Made by a program: the position numbers and the translations under genes. From Occallatibacter gabretensis (GTDB lineage Bacteria > Acidobacteriota > Terriglobia > Terriglobales > Acidobacteriaceae): DNA of 64,000 nt. The notes below the pieces were generated by a model. That model had not been told where the DNA came from, did not search any database, and saw only the letters and a program-made list of their open reading frames with translations. The stretch is from positions 124,001 to 188,000 of the forward strand of contig NZ_LAIJ01000010.1 of assembly GCF_001449115.1 (NCBI RefSeq). Direction: 5' to 3'. Below, piece after piece: positions 54,440 through 63,419 of this stretch. The stretch's first letter is position 1. Every line of letters begins with the position of its first letter.

Positions 54440-55348
54440 CTACAACCCAGTTTCGTCTGATCTCTGATCTCTGACCCTTGATCTCTGTACGGCCATCCTG
54501 TACTGCCCCACCGCCCAATCCTCGCCACCAAGCCCATCCACAATCGCCTGCTCCAAGACTCCCATCATCTCTTCCGCCAAACTCAGCGTCACGCCGCCCG
54601 TCTTCGCCGCCGCGCGAAACATCCCAAGATCCTTCTTACCTAGCCCAATCGTCGCCCCCGCATGTTCCGGCGGACGCAGCATCACATTGGCATACGCCGC
54701 ATAAAACGGCGATTGAAACAGCGCGCTGTTCACCGCCTCGAAGAAGACCCCCGGCTCAATCCCCTGCGACTCCGCAAAAACAAACCCCTCTGAGAGCGAG
54801 TGGATCATCGCCGAGATCAGAAAATTTCCGCCTAGCTTCACCGCATGAGCCTGCTTCGGCTCCGTGCCCACCACCGTAAATCCGCGTGAGATCGCATCCA
54901 GCACCGGTTTTGCGCGCTCCACCGCATCCTGCGCGCCCGCCAGCACCACCCACAGCTTGCCGGCCTCGGCCACATTCGGCCTGCCAAACACCGGAGCCGC
55001 CACAAACCCAATGCCGCGCTTCTTATGCGCTTCTGTCAGCCTCTCGGAAAGCGCCACACTGATCGTGCTGCAGGCAATATGGAGCGAGCCCGGCTCAAGC
55101 GCATCCAGCAATCCATTCGCGCCAAAGAGCACTTCCTCATTGGCCGCATCGTCAAACAGCATCGTGATTACCGCATCCGCGCCAAGCTCGGCCTCGGCTG
55201 GCGTCGCAGCCGCAATCGCGCCCTCGCGTAACAGGGGCTTGGTGCGTCCTTCAGTGCGGTTCCACACCGCCAGCTCATGCCCGGCGGCAATCAACCGTAG
55301 CGCCATCGGCGTGCCCATGCTGCCCAATCCCAGAAATCCAATCTTCAT
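54440..55348 (-). CDS. NAD(P)-dependent beta-hydroxyacid dehydrogenase (3-HIBADH family)
   Basis: 302 residues from ATG 55348 (GAGAGG site). N-terminal GFLGLGSMGTPMALRLIAAG Rossmann motif, DAVITMLFDD, and the catalytic-lysine helix VKLGGNFLISAMIHSLSEGF; GLGKKDLGM near the end. Oxidises short beta-hydroxy acids or reduces aldehydes such as succinic semialdehyde. The last residues (QRSRVRDQRSDETGL) are encoded by the repeat-derived flank, so the natural C-terminus may have been replaced. Confidence 0.92.
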   Translation of the reverse strand: MKIGFLGLGSMGTPMALRLIAAGHELAVWNRTEGRTKPLLREGAIAAATPAEAELGADAVITMLFDDAANEEVLFGANGLLDALEPGSLHIACSTISVALSERLTEAHKKRGIGFVAAPVFGRPNVAEAGKLWVVLAGAQDAVERAKPVLDAISRGFTVVGTEPKQAHAVKLGGNFLISAMIHSLSEGFVFAESQGIEPGVFFEAVNSALFQSPFYAAYANVMLRPPEHAGATIGLGKKDLGMFRAAAKTGGVTLSLAEEMMGVLEQAIVDGLGGEDWAVGQYRMAVQRSRVRDQRSDETGL

Positions 55349-55493
55349 TGCGAAATATCCTCTCAGTTTCCGCCGCCGCAATTCACAATCTCAGTTCCTT
55401 CTCAATGGATGCGGAATCATCGCAGCACGAATCGTAAACCTGCATCATCACCCTGAAATCTTCTATGTAATTTGAGTGTGATACCACTTGAGC

Positions 55494-56390
55494 ATGAGCA
55501 TTCTTAGCGTGATCATCCTCGCCATCATTCAAGGTCTCGCCGAACTCCTGCCCGTCTCCAGCTCTGCTCACGTCGTAGTTGCTGAAAAACTGATGGGCCT
55601 CGATCCGTCCTCGCCGCAAATGACTCTGCTCCTTGTGATGCTCCACACCGGAACCATGTTTGCCGTCATCGTTTATTTCTGGAAGACATGGAAGAAGGTC
55701 TATTTTTCCAGCACCAGCTCATTCATACGCATTGTCGTGTATCTGGGGTGCGCCACAGCGCTGACCGGCATCGTCGGTATTGCTCTCAAGAATATTCTTG
55801 AAAAAACTATCTTTCGTGGAGCGGAGAAAGCCGAGATCGAGCAGCTCTTCAGTCATCTCGAGCTCATCGCGCCCGCTCTCGCCGCCGCCGGCATCCTTAT
55901 CCTCATCGCCGGCCTCATGGAGCGCCGCATTAAAAAAGCCGGCTACACGCGAATCCTTGCCGATGAGGAAGCCACATTAACCCTCAGGCAGGCATTATGG
56001 ATGGGATTGGTGCAGGGAATCGCCTTGCCCTTCCGCGGATTCTCCCGCTCTGGCGCGACAATCTCTACCGGCATGTTGACCGGCGCAGCCAAAGAACCAG
56101 CCGAGCGTTTTAGCTTCGCGATGGCTGTTCTCATCACGCCAGCTGTAATCGCCGCGGAGCTGGTTCGCCTGCTCAAAGCCGTGCATGCATCTGCCGCCTC
56201 CAGCGCTCCCATCGATCTCCACGCATCGCTGCTCACCGGCGCACTCGGCGCAGTGTTTTCCTTCATTGCGGGGCTGCTCGCGCTCAAGTGGTTAAGCCGC
56301 TGGCTGGAATCCGGGCACTGGTATTTGTTCGGAATCTATTGCCTCATCGCATCAGCTGTGGTCTTCTACCTGCACACGCGCGGCTTCTGA
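55494..56390 (+). CDS. uppP: Undecaprenyl-diphosphate phosphatase
   Basis: 298 residues from ATG 55494 (TTG 55488 possible). Multi-helix membrane protein with ELLPVSSSAHVVVAEKL and LPFRGFSRSGATISTGM, the two UppP active-site motifs; the second reads RGFSRSG where many enzymes have PGxSRSG. Recycles the undecaprenyl carrier for peptidoglycan and other glycans; also linked with bacitracin tolerance. Confidence 0.93.
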   Translation: MSILSVIILAIIQGLAELLPVSSSAHVVVAEKLMGLDPSSPQMTLLLVMLHTGTMFAVIVYFWKTWKKVYFSSTSSFIRIVVYLGCATALTGIVGIALKNILEKTIFRGAEKAEIEQLFSHLELIAPALAAAGILILIAGLMERRIKKAGYTRILADEEATLTLRQALWMGLVQGIALPFRGFSRSGATISTGMLTGAAKEPAERFSFAMAVLITPAVIAAELVRLLKAVHASAASSAPIDLHASLLTGALGAVFSFIAGLLALKWLSRWLESGHWYLFGIYCLIASAVVFYLHTRGF

Positions 56391-56427
56391 AGCGGACACA
56401 GCCAGCGTCCATTAAACTTAGAATTCA

Positions 56428-57219
56428 ATGCTGCGAACAGTCCAGGCAACGCGCTACGTGCTTCCACTCCGCGAAGGCGGCTCGCTGCCCGCGATCGTCG
56501 AGGCCAGCGACCTTGGCATGTACGTCGTTAAATTTCGCGGTGCTGGGCAGGGAATTCGTTCTCTGCTGGCCGAGCTCATTGCCGGCGAGATTGGCCGCGC
56601 CATTGGCTTGCGTGTTCCCGAGCTTGTGTTCATCGAAATCGACCCCGTCCTCGGCCGCAACGAACCCGACTACGAAATTCGCCAGCTTCTCAAAGCCAGC
56701 ACCGGCCTCAATCTTGCGCTCGATTATCTTCCCGGCTCCGTCACCTTCGATCCCGCGGCGCGCGACACCGTTTCAAAAGAAGAGGCATCGCTTCTCGTCT
56801 GGTTCGATGCCTACACGCAGAACGTGGACCGCACCGCCCGCAACGCCAATCTGTTGGTGTGGCACAAAAAGCTTTACCCCATCGATCATGGAGCCGCTCT
56901 CTTTTTCCATCACGACTGGCCAAGCCGTGAATCTAAAATCGATGCGCCGTTTCCGCAGATCGAAAGCCATATTCTTCTTCCCTGGGCCGCGGAAATCCCG
57001 GCAGTTGGACGCGAGGCCTGCGCAAAGCTGACGCCCGCCATCCTCGAAGAAATTCTCCACCAGGTCCCGGAAGAATGGCTTGAAGCGTCTGCCGCCGATT
57101 CGACTGGTGAAAGCCCGGCTGAACGGCGTTCCGGCTATCTCGATTTCCTCGTCCGCAGGTTGAATGCTGCGCATATCTTTGAGCAGGAGGCGATAGATGC
57201 CCGAACCCGCATCGTTTGA
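56428..57219 (+). CDS. HipA-like kinase-fold protein
   Basis: 263 residues. Kinase-like elements: YVVKFRGAGQ (ATP lysine), LLAELIAGEIGRAIGLRVPELVF, catalytic-loop-like DAYTQNVDRTARNANLLVW, and YPIDHGAALFF (metal Asp). This matches short HipA-like proteins lacking the HipA N-terminal domain and any HipB partner. Overlaps the DUF3037 gene by 23 bp. Could phosphorylate a protein or tRNA synthetase as HipA does; target unknown. Confidence 0.82.
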   Translation: MLRTVQATRYVLPLREGGSLPAIVEASDLGMYVVKFRGAGQGIRSLLAELIAGEIGRAIGLRVPELVFIEIDPVLGRNEPDYEIRQLLKASTGLNLALDYLPGSVTFDPAARDTVSKEEASLLVWFDAYTQNVDRTARNANLLVWHKKLYPIDHGAALFFHHDWPSRESKIDAPFPQIESHILLPWAAEIPAVGREACAKLTPAILEEILHQVPEEWLEASAADSTGESPAERRSGYLDFLVRRLNAAHIFEQEAIDARTRIV

Positions 57220-57580
57220 TTACGCCATCCTGCGCCTTGTGCCGCGGGTTGAGCGGCAGGAGTTCATCAACGCCGGTGTCATCGTATTCTGTCCGGAAAA
57301 ACGCTATCTCGCCGCGCGTGTCCATCTCGACCGCGACCGCATCCAGGCGCTATGGGCAGATATCGATCTTGCGCTTGTGGAAAAACATCTTCAGGCTGTG
57401 GAGCTCATCTGCGTCGGCGATCCTTCGGCAGGCCCCATCGCTTCGCTCTCACAGCGGGAGCGGTTTCACTGGCTCGTCGCTCCACGCAGCACCATCATCC
57501 AGCCGTCGCCGGTCCACACAGGCGTCTGCAGCGAAACAGCTGATCTACTGGATCGGCTGTTTCAGCAGTTCCTCTCCTGA
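57197..57580 (+). CDS. DUF3037-family protein
   Basis: 127 residues, strong AGGAGG site. Opens FDYAILRLVPRVERQEFINAGVIVFCPEKRYLAAR, the DUF3037 hallmark, with LSQRERFHWLVAPRSTIIQPSPVHTG. Function unknown. Tight overlap with the HipA-like gene implies a functional pair. Confidence 0.88.
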   Translation: MPEPASFDYAILRLVPRVERQEFINAGVIVFCPEKRYLAARVHLDRDRIQALWADIDLALVEKHLQAVELICVGDPSAGPIASLSQRERFHWLVAPRSTIIQPSPVHTGVCSETADLLDRLFQQFLS

Positions 57581-57611
57581 GAAGGCGATTCTGCCCTCTC
57601 GAAAGTCCCTG

Positions 57612-58277
57612 TTATTGCGTCGCAGCCACAAGCTGGTGTGCAATCGCAAACAGCGCCAGTTCCAGCCGTGTCGAAACGCCTGTCTTGTCGAAAATATTGG
57701 AGAGATGCCGCTTGACCGTCTCTTCGCTCAGCCCAAAGCTGCGCGCAATGTCACGGTTGGTGCAGCCTTCCACAATGGCGCCCACCACTTCCATCTCACG
57801 CGGCGTCAGTCCATAGGTTTTGCGCGGCTGCACTTCTGCTTTTTGCATCAGCTCATGCAGAGCCGTTACCAGGTTCGCCACGCGCTTGCCGCCAATCCAG
57901 TAATCCCCACTCACCACGGTACGGATGGAAGTGTGCAGATCCTGCACCAGCGAATCCTTCAGCACAATCCCGCGCGCCCCAATATGCAGGGCCTCAATAA
58001 TCTGCTGTGTCGTAATCGTGGAAGTGAGCAGGAGAATCTTTACCGTCGGCGATCCGCTCATGATCGCCCGCATCGCCTCAAGGCCAGGCAGCCTGGGCAT
58101 CAACAGATCCAGCAGAAGAATATCGGGCTGCAACTCAAGCGTCTGGGTGATCGCTTCATCGCCGTCTCCGGCTTCGCCCGCCACATCGAATCCGTTCGCA
58201 TCCGCAAGCATGTTGCGGACGCCTATACGAACGACGGGATGATCGTCTGCAATAACGATTCGAATCGTTCGTTCCAC
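57612..58277 (-). CDS. NarL/FixJ-type response regulator
   Basis: 221 residues from GTG 58277 (GGAGGG site). Receiver with DDHPVV, phospho-acceptor Asp in LLLDLLMP, LLLTST and VLKDS; LuxR-type HTH with GLTPREMEVVGAIVEGCTNRDIARSFGLSEETVKRHLSNIFDKTGV. Transcription regulator; no histidine kinase is adjacent. Confidence 0.96.
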   Translation of the reverse strand: MERTIRIVIADDHPVVRIGVRNMLADANGFDVAGEAGDGDEAITQTLELQPDILLLDLLMPRLPGLEAMRAIMSGSPTVKILLLTSTITTQQIIEALHIGARGIVLKDSLVQDLHTSIRTVVSGDYWIGGKRVANLVTALHELMQKAEVQPRKTYGLTPREMEVVGAIVEGCTNRDIARSFGLSEETVKRHLSNIFDKTGVSTRLELALFAIAHQLVAATQ

Positions 58278-58376
58278 CGAGGCCTATCCCTCCAACAACA
58301 AACTTCGACTCGAGGGCAATCTCAGGAACTGCAAAGCCTGACCTTGCCGGAATACCCGTCACATCATACTTCTTTT

Positions 58377-59204
58377 TTACTGCGGAGAAAACTCCCTCCC
58401 TAGCATATCTTTAAGGGCCTCGATTGCGCTACTTAGCTGCGCGGCTATTGCGCCACTGTTATCCAGTTTGTCACTCTCAGCTTCGAGCTTTGCGCCCAGC
58501 CGAGCCGCATTCACGGCGCCAACCATGCCGCATCCGCCCTTGATGCCGTGCCCGATATGATGCACCATCTTCGAGTCTCCACGCTCAATCGCGGCTTCCA
58601 GCGTGGGCATTCTGCGGCTCAGGTCGTCCACGGCAGTTGTATAGATCTGGCGTACAGCCGCCTCAGGCATCAGCGCCCGCAGCGCGGCCAGCTTGTTTCG
58701 ATCCAGAACGACATCCTCTGCGACGGGAGTGTCGGCGGGTTTTTCGCTTGTGTAATCAGTTACTTGCGTCGTAGGCGCTCCCGGCTTATCCGGCTTCGCG
58801 GGCGCGCGCGGGCTCTTTTCCAGCCATTGCTTCAGCTCTTTCGCACCGAAAGGTTTGCCGAGAAACCCATCCGCTCCCAGCACGTCATCGATGTGCGGCT
58901 CGCTTGCGCTCATGGCCAGAAGCACGGTGCCCGATTCCGGACGCACCCGCTCGCGCAACTGCGAAATCAGGCTCGCGCCCCTCAGGCCCGGCATTCTGAC
59001 ATCCATCAGAATCACCCTTGGCCTGTAACTTTCGGCGTCCAGCATCGCCAGAGCCGCGACCCCGTCCGGTGCCGTTTGCACCTCGTAGCCCTCAATTGTG
59101 AATACGGTGGCCAGAACCTCGCGGCTGACCTCATCGTCATCCACAATGAGCACGGAAACTTCGCCGGCGTCGGAATAATAGGAAGACATGGCTAAGTTTG
59201 CCAT
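58377..59204 (-). CDS. Receiver-Hpt hybrid signalling protein
   Basis: 275 residues from ATG 59204 (GGGAG upstream); a GTG at 59282 would be longer. Receiver domain: VLIVDDDEVSREVLATVF, phospho-acceptor in ILMDVRMPG, KPFGAKEL. A Pro/Thr linker leads to an Hpt domain with HHIGHGIKGGCGMVGA (HxxKG phospho-His). Such proteins shuttle phosphate between a hybrid kinase and a final regulator, perhaps the NarL-type regulator next to it (inferred). Confidence 0.9.
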   Translation of the reverse strand: MANLAMSSYYSDAGEVSVLIVDDDEVSREVLATVFTIEGYEVQTAPDGVAALAMLDAESYRPRVILMDVRMPGLRGASLISQLRERVRPESGTVLLAMSASEPHIDDVLGADGFLGKPFGAKELKQWLEKSPRAPAKPDKPGAPTTQVTDYTSEKPADTPVAEDVVLDRNKLAALRALMPEAAVRQIYTTAVDDLSRRMPTLEAAIERGDSKMVHHIGHGIKGGCGMVGAVNAARLGAKLEAESDKLDNSGAIAAQLSSAIEALKDMLGREFSPQ

Positions 59205-59318
59205 GTCCTGTGTACTCCCAGCCATGACGCAAGAGTGGGATATGGATAACTTCATATAGTCATCTAGAGAATCTGCATCCACGGTAACTGACTCAAATTG
59301 GGATACTTGATCGCGTCT

Positions 59319-62066
59319 CTACTCCATCGCGCTTGCGCTCACTTCGTGCAGCCATCCCGGAGCTTTCAGCAACTCCCGCGGCCGCGAGCCGTCCGCAGGT
59401 CCCACCAGCCCATCGCGCTCCATCAGGTCAATCAGGTGTGCAGCCCGCCCGTAGCCAATCCGAAGCCGCCGCTGCAGCAGGGAAGTCGACGCCTTGCCGA
59501 ACTCGAAGACCAGTCGTACCGCATCGTCGAACAGTGGATCGTTCTCTTCCTCGCCGCCGCTCCCGCCTTCCATGCTTACGCGCTCGTCCTTCGGCGATTC
59601 CAGGAATCCTTCCACATACTCGGCTTGGCCCTGGTCCTTCCAGAACTTCACAATGGCCGCCGTCTCCTTCTCACTGACATAGGGCGCATGCAGCCGCATC
59701 AGGCGGCTCGTCCCCGGCGGCAGAAACAGCATGTCGCCGCGTCCCAGCAGCGCCTCAGCGCCATTCGTATCGATAATCGTCCTCGAATCCACCTTCGTCG
59801 AAAGCCGGAAGCTGATTCTCGTCGGCACATTGGCCTTGATCAGGCCCGTAATCACGTCCACGCTGGGCCGCTGCGTCGCCAGCACCAGGTGAATTCCCAC
59901 CGCGCGCGCCATCTGCGCCAGTCGCGTAATCGACTCTTCCACGTTCGCCCGATCCAGCATCATCAGGTCCGCCAGCTCGTCAATCACAATCACGATGAAC
60001 GGCAGAGGTTGCTCATCCTCCTCAGGACCCTGTCCAAAAAGTGAAAGGGTGGACCCCTCGAAGAGTTTGTTGTACTGGTCGATATTTCTCACCGACCGCG
60101 AAGCCAGCAGCTTCAGCCGCCGCTCCATCTCCCGCACTGCATTTCTTAGCGCATTCGCCGCCAGCTTCGGCTCCGTAATGATCGGCGTAAACAGGTGCGG
60201 CACGCCCTCATACATACCCAGTTCCACGCGCTTTGGATCGACCAGAATCAGCCTCACCTGTTGCGGCGTCGTACGGAAGAGCAGGCTCATGATCATCGCG
60301 TTGATCGCCACCGACTTGCCCGATCCCGTCGAACCCGCAATCAGCACATGCGGCATTCCCGCCAGGTCCGCCGTCACAATTCGCCCGTTGATGTCCTTGC
60401 CCATCGCCAGCGTCAACCGGCTCTTCGCCTTGGCAAAGGTCTCCGACTCCAGCACCTCGCGAAGGTGAATCGTCTCGCGCTCATGGTTCGGCACCTGGAT
60501 TCCTACGGTGCTCTTGCCCGCCATCCGCTCAATCAGGATGCTCTCCGCCCGCATCGCCAGGCACAGATCGTCCGCCAGCCCTGTCACGCGGCTGTACTTC
60601 ACGCCCGCCTCCGGCTTGAACTCGTACGTCGTCACCATCGGCCCGGGATTGATCTGCACTACCTGCCCGCGTACGTCGAACTCCGCGCATTTTTCCACCA
60701 GCGTGCGTGCTTCCTCGCGCAGGTCCTCTTCGCGAACCGCCTGCGGTCCTTCGCCCTCCAGCAGCAGCGTGCTCGGCGGCAGCTTAAAGCCGCTCACATG
60801 CTTCGGAGCCACAGTAACCGTCTTCTCCTCCACATCGGCCCGCTCGTGGATCTCAATCGCTTCTTCCACCGGTGCAGGCTGCGGAGCCCGCATCGCCATT
60901 GGCTGCGGCCTTACCGGCTCCGGTTCCACATGCGCCTGGATTGCCTCATACCGCGCCGTCACCGGAACCTGCTCCGGCTCGGGCGCCGCATACACTTCCT
61001 GAATCCCCGCCCGCATCGGCATCGCCGTCGGAGTCTGCACTGGCGCTGGTCTCTGACCCTGTCCCGCCTCCGCATATGCCGCCTGCGCCGCACTCACTCC
61101 AGCCGTAGCAGGCCCAGCCGCATCTACCGTCCGCTCCCAAATGCTCGCCTTGCCGGCAACTCTCCGCACCGGCTCTGTGGCCGCAACAGGCTCAGCAGCC
61201 ACCGCGCCGACAGCCTCCTGCCCCACAGCCCGCTGCCGCTGGTACGCCGGAATCTCCTCCACCGGATCAATCTCGCGCTCGCGCTTCCGCCAGAAAAACG
61301 AAGCAAGCCCTCTCGGCGTCCGCATCGTCGCCGCAGCCTCACCTTCTGCGGACCCGGTATACAAGCTCTGCGACGGTCCCGGATTCTGCTGTTCTTCATC
61401 CAGCAGCGCGCCGCGCCGGATCGCATCGCGCTCAGCCTTCCGCTCAGCGCGTTCTTCACGCCAGTTCTGCCAGCGGTCGTTCCACACCTGCAGCTGAATC
61501 CAATGCGCGGAAAGCCACTCATACATCGCGCGGAAATTCAGCGCCAGCGCAAAATACACGCCCGCCGCGGCCAGCACGCCCGCAACCAGCCATGCGCCCT
61601 GCACATTCAGGTATCCCACCAGCAGGCCCGCCATTAACCGGCCCACCACGCCCTCCACGGGAACCGCGTGCATCCACTGCCAGTGCCACGGCAGCAGCCC
61701 AAACATCACCGGCACAAACGCCACCGCGCACACCATTCCCAGCCCGCGCAGCCACGCTGCCCCATTCCACCGCGAACGCGTCCAGCCCCAGGCAATCGCG
61801 CCCATCCACATAGGAACGAAAAATGCCGTCAATCCCAGCGTCTGCAGCGCCAGGTCGCTCATCGTCGCGCCAAACGGCCCAATCCAGTTCTTCACCGTTC
61901 CCTGCGTGCCGGGGTCGATGGAAGTATTCAATGAGGGGTCAGCCGTGTGATACGTGGCCAGCGAAAGAAGCAGCAAAATCGAGGCCAGCGCCAGCACCAC
62001 GCCAAGAAACATATTCAGGGGCCGGCTGCGCGTCGGCGCAAGTGCAATCTGGATAGGCTTAATCAT
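59319..62066 (-). CDS. ftsK: DNA translocase FtsK/SpoIIIE
   Basis: 915 residues from ATG 62066; 33 extra codons upstream were discarded. Four or so N-terminal membrane helices (to about residue 180), Pro/Ala/Glu-rich linker, then the motor with Walker A GSTGSGKS, Walker B FIVIVIDELADLMM, and a C-terminal gamma winged helix (LLQRRLRIGYGRAAHLIDLME). Pumps chromosome ends across the division septum. Confidence 0.97.
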   Translation of the reverse strand: MIKPIQIALAPTRSRPLNMFLGVVLALASILLLLSLATYHTADPSLNTSIDPGTQGTVKNWIGPFGATMSDLALQTLGLTAFFVPMWMGAIAWGWTRSRWNGAAWLRGLGMVCAVAFVPVMFGLLPWHWQWMHAVPVEGVVGRLMAGLLVGYLNVQGAWLVAGVLAAAGVYFALALNFRAMYEWLSAHWIQLQVWNDRWQNWREERAERKAERDAIRRGALLDEEQQNPGPSQSLYTGSAEGEAAATMRTPRGLASFFWRKREREIDPVEEIPAYQRQRAVGQEAVGAVAAEPVAATEPVRRVAGKASIWERTVDAAGPATAGVSAAQAAYAEAGQGQRPAPVQTPTAMPMRAGIQEVYAAPEPEQVPVTARYEAIQAHVEPEPVRPQPMAMRAPQPAPVEEAIEIHERADVEEKTVTVAPKHVSGFKLPPSTLLLEGEGPQAVREEDLREEARTLVEKCAEFDVRGQVVQINPGPMVTTYEFKPEAGVKYSRVTGLADDLCLAMRAESILIERMAGKSTVGIQVPNHERETIHLREVLESETFAKAKSRLTLAMGKDINGRIVTADLAGMPHVLIAGSTGSGKSVAINAMIMSLLFRTTPQQVRLILVDPKRVELGMYEGVPHLFTPIITEPKLAANALRNAVREMERRLKLLASRSVRNIDQYNKLFEGSTLSLFGQGPEEDEQPLPFIVIVIDELADLMMLDRANVEESITRLAQMARAVGIHLVLATQRPSVDVITGLIKANVPTRISFRLSTKVDSRTIIDTNGAEALLGRGDMLFLPPGTSRLMRLHAPYVSEKETAAIVKFWKDQGQAEYVEGFLESPKDERVSMEGGSGGEEENDPLFDDAVRLVFEFGKASTSLLQRRLRIGYGRAAHLIDLMERDGLVGPADGSRPRELLKAPGWLHEVSASAME

Positions 62067-62271
62067 GTAGGAATCGTCTCTCCACACCGGCACGCTCGCC
62101 GCAATCCTGTACGCATTGCAGACCAGCACCAGGAAAGGAGGCGAGAATCCCAGAGCAGCTTCCATTATCGGGTCCGCTCAAGGCGAAAGCCGGGCAAAAC
62201 ACCCCAGGGGGAATCACGCTCCGCACCCCCAGCGGAATTCACCTCTCCCACCCTTGACCTAAACTAGACCC

Positions 62272-63306
62272 ATGAAGGCCCTCGTAAAATCCAAAGCGGA
62301 AAAAGGTCTCTGGCTCGAAGACATTCCCGAGCCGGTCATCGGCATCAACGACGTGCTCGTGCGCGTCCGCTACACTGGCATCTGCGGCACAGACGTTCAC
62401 ATCTATCAGTGGGACGAGTGGGCGCAGAAGACCATCCCCGTCCCCATGGCCATCGGCCACGAGTTCGTCGGAGAAATTGTCAAAGTCGGTTCCAACGTCA
62501 GCGACTTCTTCCCCGGTGACATCGTCTCCGGCGAAGGCCACGTCACCTGTGGCCGCTGCCGCAACTGCCTCGCCGGCCGCCGCCATCTCTGCGCCGCCAC
62601 CCAGGGCGTCGGCGTCAATCGCCCCGGAGCCTTCGCCGAACTCATCTCGCTTCCCATGACCAACATCTGGCGCCACCACGCCGGAGTCGATCAGGAGGTC
62701 GCCTCCATCTTCGATCCCTTTGGAAACGCCGTCCACACCGCGCTGTCGTTCCCCGTCCTTGGTGAAGACGTGCTCATCACCGGCGCAGGCCCTATCGGCA
62801 TCATGTCCATCCCTGTCGTCCGTCACGCCGGCGCGCGCCACGTCGTCATTACAGACATCAATCCCTTCCGCCTCGATCTCGCCCGCAAGATGGGCGCAAC
62901 CCTCGCCGTCAATCCCACAGAAACCCCGCTCGCGGAAGTACAGAAGCAGCTCGGAATGACGGAAGGCTTCGACGTCGGCCTCGAAATGTCCGGCAATGCC
63001 CAGGCCCTGCGCGACATGATCTCCAACATGAGCCACGGCGGAAAAATCGCCATCCTCGGCATCCCCGCCAAAGAGCTGCCCCTCGACCTCCGCCAGATCA
63101 TCTTCAACATGCTCACCATCAAGGGCATCTACGGCCGCGAAATGTACGAAACCTGGTACAAGATGTCCGTCATGCTCGACTCCGGCGTAGACATCTCGCC
63201 CGTCATCACGCACCGCTTCCCCTACAACGAATTCCAGCAGGGCTTCGACGCCATGATCTCCGGCCAAACCGGCAAAGTCATCCTCGACTGGACCTCACTC
63301 AGCTAA
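62272..63306 (+). CDS. tdh: L-threonine 3-dehydrogenase
   Basis: 344 residues. Zinc MDR enzyme: catalytic ligands in GICGTDVHIYQWDEWAQ and IGHEFVGEI, structural four-Cys lobe CGRCRNCLAGRRHLC, cofactor GAGPIGIM. The Tdh-specific YQWDEWAQ and NMLTIKGIYGREMYETWYKM are clear. Converts threonine to 2-amino-3-ketobutyrate with NAD. No ribosome site seen before the ATG. Confidence 0.96.
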   Translation: MKALVKSKAEKGLWLEDIPEPVIGINDVLVRVRYTGICGTDVHIYQWDEWAQKTIPVPMAIGHEFVGEIVKVGSNVSDFFPGDIVSGEGHVTCGRCRNCLAGRRHLCAATQGVGVNRPGAFAELISLPMTNIWRHHAGVDQEVASIFDPFGNAVHTALSFPVLGEDVLITGAGPIGIMSIPVVRHAGARHVVITDINPFRLDLARKMGATLAVNPTETPLAEVQKQLGMTEGFDVGLEMSGNAQALRDMISNMSHGGKIAILGIPAKELPLDLRQIIFNMLTIKGIYGREMYETWYKMSVMLDSGVDISPVITHRFPYNEFQQGFDAMISGQTGKVILDWTSLS

Positions 63307-63325
63307 CTCATCCACAACATCGTGT

Positions 63326-63382
63326 CATCCTGAGCAAAGCGAGGCGCATTAAATGCGCCTCGCGCAGTCGAAGGATCTGCGG
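63326..63382. repeat. Dispersed GTCATCCTGAGC-type repeat with palindrome
   Basis: GTCATCCTGAGC-AAAGCG and GCAGTCGAAGGATCTGCGG flank a GAGGCGCAT-TAA-ATGCGCCTC hairpin (63341-63361). This type of word is a common intergenic repeat in many bacteria; it may also end tdh transcription. Confidence 0.6.
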
Positions 63383-63419
63383 TTGCCTTTGCTTTTTCTG
63401 TCACTGCAACTTGCAATCA

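Noticed and set aside
60195..61637. 480-codon open frame on the plus strand
   Set aside because: Arg/His-rich shadow of ftsK, whose motor motifs on the minus strand are unmistakable.
62239..63267. 342-codon open frame on the minus strand
   Set aside because: Shadow of tdh; rich in Asp/Val/Gly as expected for the antisense frame.
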